Shown piece after piece: positions 20,563 to 31,415 of a DNA stretch of 64,000 bases; within the stretch, counting starts at the first letter, position 1, and every line of letters begins with the position of its first letter. The translations under genes and the position numbers were made by a program. Under the pieces are notes generated by a model that was not told where the DNA came from, searched no databases, and worked only from the letters and a program-made list of their open reading frames with translations. This stretch comes from Paenibacillus oralis. Lineage in GTDB: Bacteria > Bacillota > Bacilli > Paenibacillales > Paenibacillaceae. The stretch lies in the NCBI RefSeq assembly GCF_003863965.1, contig NZ_RRCN01000001.1, forward strand, positions 727,923 to 791,922, in the 5' to 3' direction.

Positions 20563-21441
20563 TCAGTAGATTTTATCGATGACGGCGCGGGCCGTCTTTT
20601 CTTTCATTTGCTTGGCTCGTTCAAGATTCTTTAAGGATAATCCTTCGCACAGCAGATCGATGACAAACAGCTGCGATATTTTCGCGCTCATGGAGCCTCC
20701 TTCAAGCGGCGATTCCTTCCCCGCCGTCAGCAGCACGAGGTCCGCAATGCTTGTAATCGGCGATTTGGCGTAGTTCGTCACGGCGATGACCTTGGCTCCG
20801 CCGCTTTTGGCTTTCGCCAAAATGTCGTTCGTGTCTTTGCTGCTCCCGGAAACGCTGAAACCGACGGCCACGTCGCCCTCCTCCAGCAGCACGGCGCTCA
20901 TCGCCTGCATATGGCTGTCAAAGGCCGCTTCGGAACGTCTGCCAAGCCGCAATAAACGGTTTTTGGCATCCAGCGCCGCAATGCCGGAGGAGCCGACGCC
21001 GATGAACTGAATATGCCGGGCTTTATCGATCAAATCGACGGCTGCCTCCAGCGTGCCCCGGTCCAGCAGGCTGAGGCTCATCTGAAGCACTTTCACCGCA
21101 TTGCTGCATACCCGCTCGATATAGTGAACCTCGCGCTCTTCGAGTCTGTTTTCCTCGATTTTACGAAGGGTTTGACTCTGGGCCAGCGCCAGCCGGAACT
21201 CCTGATAGCCTTTGAAGTTGATTTTGCGGCAAAAGCGGATCACCGTCGTCTCGCCAACGCCCGAAGCTTCCGCAAACTCGGTTATGGAGGAATAAAGCAC
21301 TTCATCCGCATGCTCCAGCACCCGCCTGGCGACTTTCTGCTCCGACTTCGTCAGTGAAGGGTAATAGCTGCCGATTTCCGCGATCAAATCCACGGGGTTT
21401 CTGGTTTTGGCAAACAGCGCGTTTTTATTCGTATCCGTCAT
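20563..21441 (-). CDS. MurR/RpiR-family transcriptional regulator
   Basis: A 292-residue regulator with an N-terminal helix-turn-helix (about residues 20-95; TKSEQKVARRVLEHADEV and GVGETTVIRFCRKINFKGYQ) and a C-terminal SIS sugar-phosphate-binding domain (about 130-265; IQFIGVGSSGIAALDAKNRL and GFSVSGSSKDTNDILAKAK). Such proteins sense phosphorylated sugars. ATG at 21441 was chosen because AGGAG lies seven bases before it; the ATG two codons upstream overlaps that site. Lying inside the importer operon, it probably controls it. Its ligand is unknown. Confidence 0.9.
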   Translation of the reverse strand: MTDTNKNALFAKTRNPVDLIAEIGSYYPSLTKSEQKVARRVLEHADEVLYSSITEFAEASGVGETTVIRFCRKINFKGYQEFRLALAQSQTLRKIEENRLEEREVHYIERVCSNAVKVLQMSLSLLDRGTLEAAVDLIDKARHIQFIGVGSSGIAALDAKNRLLRLGRRSEAAFDSHMQAMSAVLLEEGDVAVGFSVSGSSKDTNDILAKAKSGGAKVIAVTNYAKSPITSIADLVLLTAGKESPLEGGSMSAKISQLFVIDLLCEGLSLKNLERAKQMKEKTARAVIDKIY

Positions 21442-21479
21442 GATCATTCTCCTATTTAACAGATGGCTCCCCGGGATCT

Positions 21480-23000
21480 CTATGACGATATCAAATGCGT
21501 TTTCAGCCCTACTTCAAACATCCGGCTCCATGGCAAAAAAACATCCTCAATACTGACGCGATATGTTTCATCATTAATATACCGTTCCACGAAACGCTCC
21601 AGCTCTTCCCGGACTAGGCTGGCGGCCAGGCCGCGCGGCCCGTCGACCGAGAAATAATCCATCCCAAGCCCGGGCAGCTTATGCTCCTTGACGTACTGCC
21701 GTACAAAGGCGCAATAGCCGGCATCCTCGGTATACCGCAGGGACAGGAAATCAAGATGGGCCCGGCTTGATCCGTAATGATAGTAAATCATGCCCTGGGC
21801 AATGCAGGTGCCCAGCGTATTGGAGCTGGTGTTCCAGCCCGCATACCCCGCCAATTGAAACAGCAGCCTCTTCTCCCGAAGCGACCGGATCAGTTCAAGA
21901 TCCGCCCCGTTGGCAAAAGCCACGTCCGCGATCACGCACGGTTTTCTTAATCGGCCGACGAGATAATCCGCGGTTTCGATCAGCTCGGCCATGTTTCGCA
22001 TCACATTGTAACCCACGTTAGGATGGTGCTGCGACGCGCTCTCCATCATCGTTTCCCCCGGAGCGTTGATCAGCAGAACGATATCCGCTTCGCTTATGCT
22101 GGAGCACAGCAACCCGCCGGCCGCCAACACATGGTACTTTTCACTTTCGAACAACATGCGATCCTCGTACAAAGGAGTCACAAACGGCCCTTGAACGCTG
22201 GAAAACCGCGGATACACGAGGGGGACGGAGTTTCTGGATTTGTTGATCATTCGGGCAAGCAGCGTACAGCCCGCCTCGTCGGCGCCCGGATACATGTATA
22301 CTTTCAGGGAAGCGCCGAGCTCTTTGACAGTATCCCGGACCTTTTGCTGGTCCAAAGCGGTCCATCCGAACGGGGCGGCGTCGTCCTGCGGAATGACGAG
22401 GAAATCGATGACGCCCTCCTTCGCCAACTCTACAGCGCAGCGGTTGACCTCGGCGTTAACCGCCCGCCGCTGCAAATAATCGTTCAGCACGCCGGCGGGC
22501 AACTGCGCGTCGATGTGCTTTTTCTCCAACATCTCGGCCTCCGCGGCGATGCCGAGCTGCAACCGGTGGTGAATGTATCCCTGGCGGAAAATTTCCCGGC
22601 CCCATTCCCCGTAATAGTCCGGTTCTTCGTCATTGCTGGAATACTGCGGGCAGCGCATGATCAGATTCATGGCATAAACCTGCAGCCCGGGAACATCTTG
22701 CTTCAATTTTCTTAATTGATCGAGCCGGTGTTTGCATTCTTCGAACGGCAGCCGGTGCAGCCGGGAAGGCACGATTCCCCCGTACACCAGAGTGTCCAAT
22801 GACAAAATGGCACCGTCCGCCCCTCGCGACTCCAGCATTAGCCATTCCCATAAACCCCCGGTATCGGCCGGCCGTTTCTTGTTGCCCAGGAGCTCTACGG
22901 GAGGCGTCACCACCTTGAACTCCGTCCCGGCCGCCAGCGCCGGGGGAAACAGCAGATTGCACGGCCGTTCGTCCAAAGGCACATAAATGATTTTGATCAT
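21480..23000 (-). CDS. DUF4127 family protein
   Basis: A 506-residue protein beginning MIKIIYVPLDERPCNLLFPP, the N-terminal signature of the DUF4127 family, with LSLDTLVYGGIVPSRLH near residue 68 and VIPQDDAAPFGW near 205. It has no signal peptide or membrane segments and no characterised catalytic motif that I recognise. Conserved Asp, Glu and Arg in the first 20 residues and DTL motif suggest a possible active site. It is placed between the importer permeases and the RpiR regulator, so it likely acts on the imported compound. ATG at 23000 is supported by GGAGGAG ten bases upstream. Function unknown. Confidence 0.8.
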   Translation of the reverse strand: MIKIIYVPLDERPCNLLFPPALAAGTEFKVVTPPVELLGNKKRPADTGGLWEWLMLESRGADGAILSLDTLVYGGIVPSRLHRLPFEECKHRLDQLRKLKQDVPGLQVYAMNLIMRCPQYSSNDEEPDYYGEWGREIFRQGYIHHRLQLGIAAEAEMLEKKHIDAQLPAGVLNDYLQRRAVNAEVNRCAVELAKEGVIDFLVIPQDDAAPFGWTALDQQKVRDTVKELGASLKVYMYPGADEAGCTLLARMINKSRNSVPLVYPRFSSVQGPFVTPLYEDRMLFESEKYHVLAAGGLLCSSISEADIVLLINAPGETMMESASQHHPNVGYNVMRNMAELIETADYLVGRLRKPCVIADVAFANGADLELIRSLREKRLLFQLAGYAGWNTSSNTLGTCIAQGMIYYHYGSSRAHLDFLSLRYTEDAGYCAFVRQYVKEHKLPGLGMDYFSVDGPRGLAASLVREELERFVERYINDETYRVSIEDVFLPWSRMFEVGLKTHLISS

Positions 23001-23045
23001 GATCAGGCATCTCCTCCAGCCATGGTTTGAAGGCAAGGAATCCTT

Positions 23046-23900
23046 CTATCCTTTAAGCGCTCCCGACATTCCCTCGATGAAATAACGTTGAGTCAGCAGA
23101 AAAACGGCGATGATCGGAAGCACGGAAATCATCGTGCCGGCGGCAATCCAGCCGAAGTTGTAAGCGAATTGCCCGTTGAGATAGGTTAAAGCCGCCGCCA
23201 ACGGATATTTGGACGGATCGTTCAGAATGACGATCGGCCACAGGAAGTTGTTCCAGAACGCCATCATCTCCAGCAAAGCGATGACCGCGAGGCCGGGCTT
23301 CACCAGGGGCAGCATCAGCTGCCAAAAAATCCGGAACTCGGAGGCGCCGTCCATTTTCCCGGAATCCCGCATATCTGCCGGAACGGACATAAAGGTTTGC
23401 CGCATCAGAAAAATGTTGAACACCGATACCGCCGCGGGCAATACGACGCCAATGTAGGTGTCGCCCAGGCGGAAAGCCTGAATCGTCAAATAATGCACGA
23501 TCATCGCTGTCGAGGAAGGAATGATCATCGTCGAGATCAGCAAGCCGAACACCAGATTTCGCCCTTTGAAGCGGAAGGCGGCCAGCGGATAGGCGGTCAT
23601 GCTGGACAAGACGACGTTGGCGGCAATCCCTAGCGCGGTAATGACAACCGTATTCAAAATATATTTGGGGAAGTCCATAAATCTCCAAACACCCGCGTAA
23701 TTGGCAAAGTCGATAAAGCTCGGAAAAATCGCCGGCGGCACCGAAAACACGTTTTTCCCGGGCATCAGCGACACGCTGAGCAGCCAGAGAAACGGTCCCA
23801 TCATAAACAACGCCAGCGCCGTCAGCAGGACGTAGATGATTCCATACCGGATGACCGTTCCCGGCCGAAACGTCCTTTTTGGGTTAGAAGGCTTGATCAT
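23046..23900 (-). CDS. Carbohydrate ABC transporter permease, MalG type
   Basis: A 284-residue inner-membrane protein with about six hydrophobic segments (first: IIYVLLTALALFMMGPFLWL) and the EAA-type loop MRDSGKMDGASEFRIFWQLM near residue 180 that contacts the ATPase. C-terminus QRYFIEGMSGALKG is typical of CUT1 MalG-like permeases. Its ATG overlaps the stop of the upstream permease by one base. The operon lacks an ATPase gene; CUT1 systems often share one such as MsmX encoded elsewhere. Confidence 0.93.
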   Translation of the reverse strand: MIKPSNPKRTFRPGTVIRYGIIYVLLTALALFMMGPFLWLLSVSLMPGKNVFSVPPAIFPSFIDFANYAGVWRFMDFPKYILNTVVITALGIAANVVLSSMTAYPLAAFRFKGRNLVFGLLISTMIIPSSTAMIVHYLTIQAFRLGDTYIGVVLPAAVSVFNIFLMRQTFMSVPADMRDSGKMDGASEFRIFWQLMLPLVKPGLAVIALLEMMAFWNNFLWPIVILNDPSKYPLAAALTYLNGQFAYNFGWIAAGTMISVLPIIAVFLLTQRYFIEGMSGALKG

Positions 23901-24781
23901 CAGTAAGGATTGACGCCTCCCTTCCGGTTGACATAGAAGATCAGGACGCTGAGGGCTCCGATGATGACGCTAACGACAAGCCCCAGCGCCGAAGCATAAC
24001 CGAAGTTAAACTGTTCCAGACCCTTTTGAAAAATATAAACGCTCGAGGTCAAGGTTGCCGTTCCGGGTCCGCCTTTGGTCAGAATATACACCTCGTCGAA
24101 CACACGGATTGCGGCCATCAGAGAAATCAAGCTGCAAAACAGAATATGCGGCCGGAGCAGCGGCAATGTAATCCGATAGATGGTCCGGAACACGCCGGCT
24201 CCATCGACTTTGGCCGCCTCGTTTAGTTCCGCGGGAATCCCCTGCAGACCGGCGAGGTACAGCACCATGTAATATCCTAAGCCTTTCCACATTGTAATAA
24301 ACATGAGCACATACAGCGCCGTGCTGCTGTCCGCCAGCCAGGAAATCTGTTCGCTAATGATCCCGACCCGGATCAGAAGGTAATTGACGACTCCGTTGTT
24401 GCTGAGCAGCCAGCTCCAAATCAGCGCCACGGCCACCATCGAGGTGACGACCGGGATATAGTACGCAGTCCGAAAAGCCTTCACCCCGGGAAGGCGGCTG
24501 TTCACCAGCACGGCCATCAGAATCGACGCAATCTGGATGAAAGGAACGATCAACACGTATTTCACCGAATTCCACAGCGAGATCAGAAAATTCCGGTCTT
24601 GAAAAGCGGCCGCATAATTGTCCAGCCCCACGTACTTCGTTTCGGCAATGATGGAATAATCGGTAAAGGACAGCGGTATCCCGTAGAGGATCGGCCAAAA
24701 CACGAATATTCCGATCAGGAGCAGTCCGGGCGTCATAAACACCCAGGCGGCCCAGGTTTCCAAATGGCACCATTTCTTCAA
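23900..24781 (-). CDS. Carbohydrate ABC transporter permease, MalF type
   Basis: A 293-residue inner-membrane protein with six predicted segments (first: AAWVFMTPGLLLIGIFVFWP), YVGLDNYAAAFQD near residue 50 and the EAA loop AELNEAAKVDGAGVFRTIYR near 200. TTG at 24781 was preferred as start because AGGGAG lies eight bases upstream; an in-frame GTG at 24790 overlaps that site. It pairs with the downstream MalG-type permease to form the channel. Confidence 0.92.
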   Translation of the reverse strand: MKKWCHLETWAAWVFMTPGLLLIGIFVFWPILYGIPLSFTDYSIIAETKYVGLDNYAAAFQDRNFLISLWNSVKYVLIVPFIQIASILMAVLVNSRLPGVKAFRTAYYIPVVTSMVAVALIWSWLLSNNGVVNYLLIRVGIISEQISWLADSSTALYVLMFITMWKGLGYYMVLYLAGLQGIPAELNEAAKVDGAGVFRTIYRITLPLLRPHILFCSLISLMAAIRVFDEVYILTKGGPGTATLTSSVYIFQKGLEQFNFGYASALGLVVSVIIGALSVLIFYVNRKGGVNPY

Positions 24782-24816
24782 GATGTTCACTCCCTATCCC
24801 GCAAAACCGTTAAGCG

Positions 24817-26136
24817 CTACTTTTTTAAGATTTCGTTGACTTCCTTTTCTACGGCATCCAGCGTTTTCTTGATATCCTTACCATTCAGAAGCACTTCCTG
24901 CAGCCCCCTCCCCAATGCGGCATTGATGTCCGCCGCGCTGGGCACGCCGACCATAAAGTCGGTCGCTTTATCCAGGCTTTGCGCGGAAGCGATTTTGGCC
25001 TGCGCCTCCAGCGTGTTGTCCGATTCGGTGAAAAAGGGATCTTTGATCGATGCTTTGGTGGAGGGCAGTGTATTGGCCAATTTGGCAAAAGAGGTTTGAT
25101 TTTCGGCATTGGTCACGAAAACCGCAAACTTGACGGCTTCTTCCGCATGTTTGGAAGCCTTCGGCACCACCACGTTCATCGAGTTGGACAGCCGCAGGTT
25201 GGCTTTGCCCGTGGGGAGCGGGACGGCTACCGTATTTTTGTACACATCCGGGGCGGATGTTTTCAAGAAGTTGATAAAAGTAGGACCGGCCAGCTCAAAA
25301 GCCACCTGCTCCGCGGAATAATACTGAATCTGCTTATCAAACTTCGCATCATCCTTGATGATCACGCCTTCCTCCATCAGCTGCCGCAAATTTTGCAGCA
25401 TCGCTTCCGCCTCCGGCGTATTAAAGGCGGCGGCCGTCTTGTCTTCGTTGACGAACGGAATACCATCAATCGCAAACAGCTTGGAAATCAGCTGGATCGC
25501 GTAGCCGTTTTTACCGGTTTTCGCTTTGATTTGCCGCGCCCAATCGGCCAGCTCCTCACGGCTTTGCGGCGGCTTGCTCGAATCTAAGCCGGCTTCCTTC
25601 AGCAACTTCGTGTTCATAAACAGCACTTCGGTCCCGGTATACCATGGCAGGGCATAAGCGTGACCGTCGAGAATGGTGGAACTAAAGATCCCCTCAAAAT
25701 AAGCGGCTTTCTCCTCCGGAGTGAGGTACTGCTCCAAATCGACGAGCGCCCCTTTGCTGCCGACCTGGCTGGCGAATTCGGTATTCAGGTTCACCACGTC
25801 CGGGCTTTTGCCGCTGGCAATGCTGGTCAACAGCTTTTGCGATACGGTGTCAAACGGGTAGTCCTGCCAATCGATGCTTACGTGGGGGTTTTCTTTTTCG
25901 TAACGTGCGATCAATTCGTTGAAGTAATCACTAAACGTGGGCTGCAAAGCGATGGTCCAAAACTGGAGTGTAATAGCTTCTTTGGTTTGTCCTCCTTGGG
26001 AACCGGCGGTATTCTGAGGTGTGTTCGCTGTAGCCCCTTGACTGGGCGCGGGCCCGCCGCCGCACCCGGCGAGCAAACCGGCGATCCATGCCGTAAGCAG
26101 CAGGAGAAGCGGAGCTTTCAGCATCGTTTTTGTCAT
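24817..26136 (-). CDS. ABC transporter substrate-binding lipoprotein, family 1
   Basis: A 439-residue extracellular solute-binding protein. The N-terminus is a lipoprotein signal: hydrophobic LLLLLTAWIAGLLAGC with the acylated Cys near residue 23, followed by a Gly/Ser/Thr/Gln-rich linker. Later LQFWTIALQPTFSDYFNELI and ARYEKENPHVSIDWQDYPF are typical of CUT1 sugar-binding proteins. It is the first gene of the importer operon. The ligand cannot be read from the sequence. ATG at 26136 was chosen; an upstream TTG/ATG would lengthen the signal by a few residues. Confidence 0.92.
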   Translation of the reverse strand: MTKTMLKAPLLLLLTAWIAGLLAGCGGGPAPSQGATANTPQNTAGSQGGQTKEAITLQFWTIALQPTFSDYFNELIARYEKENPHVSIDWQDYPFDTVSQKLLTSIASGKSPDVVNLNTEFASQVGSKGALVDLEQYLTPEEKAAYFEGIFSSTILDGHAYALPWYTGTEVLFMNTKLLKEAGLDSSKPPQSREELADWARQIKAKTGKNGYAIQLISKLFAIDGIPFVNEDKTAAAFNTPEAEAMLQNLRQLMEEGVIIKDDAKFDKQIQYYSAEQVAFELAGPTFINFLKTSAPDVYKNTVAVPLPTGKANLRLSNSMNVVVPKASKHAEEAVKFAVFVTNAENQTSFAKLANTLPSTKASIKDPFFTESDNTLEAQAKIASAQSLDKATDFMVGVPSAADINAALGRGLQEVLLNGKDIKKTLDAVEKEVNEILKK

Positions 26137-26181
26137 GGACAACATCCTTTCAAGCTTTTGAACCATATATATTCAGCAGCT

Positions 26182-26213
26182 CGAAAACTATTTCCGCAAT
26201 GCTTGGAAATTCC
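26182..26213 (-). promoter_or_regulatory. Candidate operator upstream of the importer operon
   Basis: CGGAAATAGTTTTCG is a near-palindrome and GGAATTTCC, a little further upstream, a perfect one, about 50-75 bp before the importer start codon. RpiR-type regulators bind palindromes of the GAAA...TTTC kind. No convincing -35/-10 pair was found here, though TATATAT occurs between this site and the gene. Confidence 0.35.
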
Positions 26214-26249
26214 GGTGGATAATTTCTGCTTCCTTACAAGTGATGGCAC

Positions 26250-26291
26250 AAAAAAAGGGCCCCTCCCCGGTAAACCGGGAAGAAGCCCTTT
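26250..26291 (-). terminator. Terminator after tuf
   Basis: On the minus strand AAAAGGGC ... CCCGGTTTACCGGG ... GGGCCCTTTTTTT is a strong two-part stem with a long T-run, 28 bp after the tuf stop codon. It ends the str operon, so the S10 cluster needs its own promoter. Confidence 0.92.
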
Positions 26292-26318
26292 TGGGTTAAG
26301 GCTGCTAAAAGCGCCTTA

Positions 26319-27509
26319 TTATTTGCTGATGGATACTACCGCGCCGGATCCAACTGTACGGCCGCCTTCGCGAATGGAGAAGCGAGTTCCTTCTTCGATA
26401 GCGATCGGGGAGATCAGTTGAACCGTAACTTCGATGTTGTCGCCAGGCATAACCATTTCAGTACCTTCCGGCAGGTTGATAACACCTGTTACGTCCGTTG
26501 TACGGAAATAGAATTGCGGACGGTAGCCAGTGAAGAAAGGCTTGTGACGTCCACCTTCTTCTTTCGTCAATACGTATACTTGAGCGGTAAACTCAGTATG
26601 CGGGTTAACGGAAGCCGGTTTAGCCAATACTTGACCGCGTTCGATTTCTTTACGGTCAACACCGCGAAGCAATGCGCCGATGTTGTCGCCCGCTTCAGCG
26701 GAATCCAGCAATTTACGGAACATTTCAACGCCGGTAACGACGGATTTCTTAGTTTCTTCTTGGATACCCACGATTTCAATTTCGTCGCCGACTTTAACCG
26801 TACCGCGTTCTACACGGCCAGTAGCAACCGTACCGCGGCCAGTGATCGAGAATACGTCCTCGACAGGCATCAAGAACGGTTTGTCGATCGGACGTTCCGG
26901 AAGCGGAATGTACTCGTCGATAACTTCGAACATTTCAACGATTTTTTGAGCCCAGTCTCCATCAGGATTTTGCAGAGCTTCACGAGCGGAACCGCGGATG
27001 ATCGGAGTGTCGTCGCCCGGGAACTCGTATTCGTTCAGCAGGTCGCGAACTTCCATTTCAACCAGTTCAAGCAACTCTTCGTCTTCAACCATGTCGCATT
27101 TGTTCAGGAATACGACGATGTAAGGAACGCCTACGTTACGGGACAGCAGGATGTGTTCGCGAGTTTGCGGCATTGGGCCGTCAGCTGCGGATACAACCAG
27201 GATCGCGCCGTCCATTTGAGCTGCGCCGGTGATCATGTTTTTAACATAGTCGGCGTGCCCTGGGCAGTCAACGTGTGCATAGTGGCGGTTCGGAGTTTCA
27301 TACTCAACGTGTGCCGTCGAGATTGTGATACCGCGTTCGCGTTCTTCCGGAGCTTTGTCGATTTGGTCGAAAGCTACGGCAGCACCGCCGTATTTTTTGG
27401 ACAATACAGTCGTGATGGCTGCAGTCAGAGTTGTTTTACCATGGTCGACGTGACCAATCGTACCGATATTAACGTGCGGTTTTGTACGTTCGTATTTAGC
27501 CTTTGCCAT
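26319..27509 (-). CDS. tuf: Elongation factor Tu
   Basis: GTPase that brings aminoacyl-tRNA to the ribosome. The 396-residue protein has G1 GHVDHGKT (residues 19-26), [12 protein letters not shown] (81 on) and [12 protein letters not shown] (136 on). Domain 2 and 3 sequences and length are normal, and the kirromycin-site region looks unaltered. AAGGAGGAACTG precedes the ATG. It is the last gene of rpsL-rpsG-fusA-tuf and is followed by a strong terminator. Confidence 0.98.
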   Translation of the reverse strand: MAKAKYERTKPHVNIGTIGHVDHGKTTLTAAITTVLSKKYGGAAVAFDQIDKAPEERERGITISTAHVEYETPNRHYAHVDCPGHADYVKNMITGAAQMDGAILVVSAADGPMPQTREHILLSRNVGVPYIVVFLNKCDMVEDEELLELVEMEVRDLLNEYEFPGDDTPIIRGSAREALQNPDGDWAQKIVEMFEVIDEYIPLPERPIDKPFLMPVEDVFSITGRGTVATGRVERGTVKVGDEIEIVGIQEETKKSVVTGVEMFRKLLDSAEAGDNIGALLRGVDRKEIERGQVLAKPASVNPHTEFTAQVYVLTKEEGGRHKPFFTGYRPQFYFRTTDVTGVINLPEGTEMVMPGDNIEVTVQLISPIAIEEGTRFSIREGGRTVGSGAVVSISK

Positions 27510-27552
27510 TTTAAACAGTTCCTCCTTAAAATATGGATTGTTATGTTTGACC

Positions 27553-27577
27553 GACCGGAAGAATAATTCTTCCGATC
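27553..27577 (-). promoter_or_regulatory. Perfect hairpin between fusA and tuf
   Basis: CGGAAGAATTATTCTTCCG is a perfect inverted repeat, extended by GAT...GTC on the outside, 16 bp after the fusA stop codon. No T-run follows on the minus strand. It might protect the tuf mRNA end or mark a processing site; that is inference. Confidence 0.6.
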
Positions 27578-27592
27578 AGCAAGTACAACTAA

Positions 27593-29671
<2,079 letters not shown>

Positions 29672-29718
29672 GAATCTGTCTCCCTTCAAAATAGAAGTTT
29701 TGAATTGCGGGCGAAATC

Positions 29719-30189
29719 CTACCAGCGGTAGTGTGCGAACGCTTTGTTCGCTTCCGCCATCTTGTGCGTGTCTTCGCGTTTCTTCACGGAAGCGCCTGTG
29801 TTGTTGGATGCGTCGATAATCTCGGCAGCCAAACGCTCTTCCATCGTTTTCTCACCGCGGTTGCGGGAGTAGTTTACGAGCCAACGTAATCCCAGGGATG
29901 TACGTCTTTCCGGCTTAACTTCGATCGGAACCTGGTAGTTCGCACCGCCGACACGGCGAGCTTTAACTTCCAGTACAGGCATGATATTTTTGAGCGCTGC
30001 TTCAAATACTTCCATCGGGTCGTTCCCCGTGCGTTCTTGAATGAGGTTGAACGCGTTGTAAAGAATGCTTTGAGCAACACCGCGTTTACCGTCGATCATG
30101 ATGCGGTTGATCAAGCGAGTAACCAGCTTGCTGTTATACACCGGATCCGGCAACACGTCTCTTTTGGCAACTGGACCTTTGCGTGGCAT
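29719..30189 (-). CDS. rpsG: 30S ribosomal protein S7
   Basis: Head assembly protein and, in E. coli, str-operon repressor. The 156-residue product begins [20 protein letters not shown] and has [20 protein letters not shown] near residue 37; it ends [12 protein letters not shown]. Its distance from rpsL (227 bp) is unusually large because a MITE-like element lies between them. Confidence 0.98.
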   Translation of the reverse strand: MPRKGPVAKRDVLPDPVYNSKLVTRLINRIMIDGKRGVAQSILYNAFNLIQERTGNDPMEVFEAALKNIMPVLEVKARRVGGANYQVPIEVKPERRTSLGLRWLVNYSRNRGEKTMEERLAAEIIDASNNTGASVKKREDTHKMAEANKAFAHYRW

Positions 30190-30225
30190 TTAGTTATCCC
30201 CCTTTCAGCAATAATTCAAACCTTT

Positions 30226-30410
30226 AGAGGTTGTTCAAAAAGTCATCTTTTGATCACGAAGCAGGTCATGAAGTAGACTCGACATCGAATCTTGAATTCA
30301 GCCGGGCCTTCCGTTGCTCACGTACCCAATACGTACGCTCCGCTACTCAGTCCCTAGCTTCATCCAACCTTCTCGGTGCTGAAAACCTGACTTTTTGAAC
30401 ACTCATCTAA
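30226..30410. repeat. MITE-like repeat, family 1, full-length copy
   Basis: TGTTCAAAAAGTCA (30232-30245) and its perfect inverse TGACTTTTTGAACA (30388-30401) bound a roughly 170-bp non-coding element. Related pieces occur at 18790-18886, 62749-62790, and as minimal palindromes at 16380, 42668 and 51416. It sits between rpsL and rpsG inside the str operon, downstream of the rpsL stop by about 10 bp. No target duplication is clear. Confidence 0.88.
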
Positions 30411-30416
30411 ATCATC

Positions 30417-30839
30417 TTAAGACTTTTTCGCTTTCGGACGTTTTGCGCCGTATTTGGAACGGGCTTGCATCCGGTTGTTAACGCCGGCGGTATCCAAAGC
30501 TCCGCGTACGATATGGTAACGTACACCTGGGAGGTCTTTGACCCGGCCGCCGCGGATCAGCACAACGCTGTGCTCTTGCAGGTTATGTCCGATACCCGGA
30601 ATGTAAGCCGTCACCTCTACACGGTTCGTCAAGCGAACACGGGCATATTTACGAAGCGCGGAGTTCGGTTTTTTCGGAGTCATCGTACCTACACGAGTGC
30701 AGACGCCGCGTTTTTGCGGAGAGCTCAAATCCGTAGCTTCGCGTTTCAGAGCGTTAAACCCTCTTTGCAGCGCTGGCGATTTGGATTTGTACACCTTCTC
30801 CTGGCGTCCTTTGCGTACTAATTGGTTAATTGTTGGCAT
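30417..30839 (-). CDS. rpsL: 30S ribosomal protein S12
   Basis: Decoding-centre protein. The 140-residue product begins [20 protein letters not shown] and contains [20 protein letters not shown] and [17 protein letters not shown]; the lysines at which streptomycin-resistance changes occur (KPNS and VKDLP) are wild type. ATG at 30839 follows AAGGGGGTGGCAAC. A ten-codon upstream extension was rejected since it includes that site. Confidence 0.98.
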   Translation of the reverse strand: MPTINQLVRKGRQEKVYKSKSPALQRGFNALKREATDLSSPQKRGVCTRVGTMTPKKPNSALRKYARVRLTNRVEVTAYIPGIGHNLQEHSVVLIRGGRVKDLPGVRYHIVRGALDTAGVNNRMQARSKYGAKRPKAKKS

Positions 30840-30981
30840 GTTGTTGCCACCCCCTTCCTCAGAATTCATGTTTCTTTACAAACCGTTTACTTAAGCCCAC
30901 AGATCCAGGCGGTTCATAAAAGAACAAAGGAAAAGTTTTTGCCGGCGAGCTTCCGCTCGAGTGCAAAAACATTTCAATCAA

Positions 30982-31233
30982 CTATGGTTTTACAATCGCA
31001 GCCATCGCCGCTCCCACTTCGATTCCGCAGGCTTTGCCGAGCCCCGCCATCGTGTCCACCAGTGTGACCTTGACGCCGCGCTCATTGCATAAGGCGATGA
31101 TTTTCGATGTAAGACGTGGATCTGCATTTTCAGCCACATAAACTTCCACGGCACGTCCAAGCTCTACCATTCGCATGGTTTGTTTGGTGCCGATTTTCAC
31201 AGGTGCGTCCCGTAGTCCTTTATCATTAGACAT
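30982..31233 (-). CDS. ybxF: L7Ae-family K-turn RNA-binding protein (YbxF-like)
   Basis: An 83-residue protein of the L7Ae/L30e/S12e/Gadd45 fold; MSNDKGLRDAPVKIGTKQT, VELGRAVEVYVAENADPRL and the NERGVKVTLVDTMAGLGKAC region are those of YbxF/YlxQ K-turn binders. It lies between rpoC and rpsL as in Bacillus subtilis. TTGGAGGAC lies before the ATG at 31233. In Bacillus the homologue associates with ribosomes and K-turn RNAs; exact role is unclear. Confidence 0.92.
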   Translation of the reverse strand: MSNDKGLRDAPVKIGTKQTMRMVELGRAVEVYVAENADPRLTSKIIALCNERGVKVTLVDTMAGLGKACGIEVGAAMAAIVKP

Positions 31234-31281
31234 CCTAAACGTCCTCCAAAGCACAGGGTATCCGTACTCACGCACTATGAT

Positions 31282-31311
31282 ATAGTAGCACTCCGCAATA
31301 GGCGATGTCAA
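31282..31311 (-). promoter_or_regulatory. Promoter of the ybxF-str operon
   Basis: TTGACA, an 18-bp spacer and TACTAT lie on the minus strand about 50 bp before ybxF and after the rpoC terminator. It can drive ybxF-rpsL-rpsG-fusA-tuf. Confidence 0.72.
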
Positions 31312-31336
31312 GCATATTATTTATCGTTCCGCAGCT

Positions 31337-31400
31337 AAAAAAACAAACGCCGATACGCCCGTCAGGTTAATCTACCATACCATAGGGACCGCATCGGCGC
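31337..31400 (-). terminator. Terminator after rpoC
   Basis: CGCCGATGCG ... CGTATCGGCG forms a stem with a long loop followed by TTTGTTTTTTT on the minus strand, about 15 bp after the rpoC stop codon. Confidence 0.8.
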
Positions 31401-31415
31401 TGCACTTCATATCAC

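Noticed and set aside
26140..26181. Possible promoter directly before the importer operon
   Set aside because: TATATAT is present but no matching -35 at 16-18 bp, so only the palindromes were recorded.
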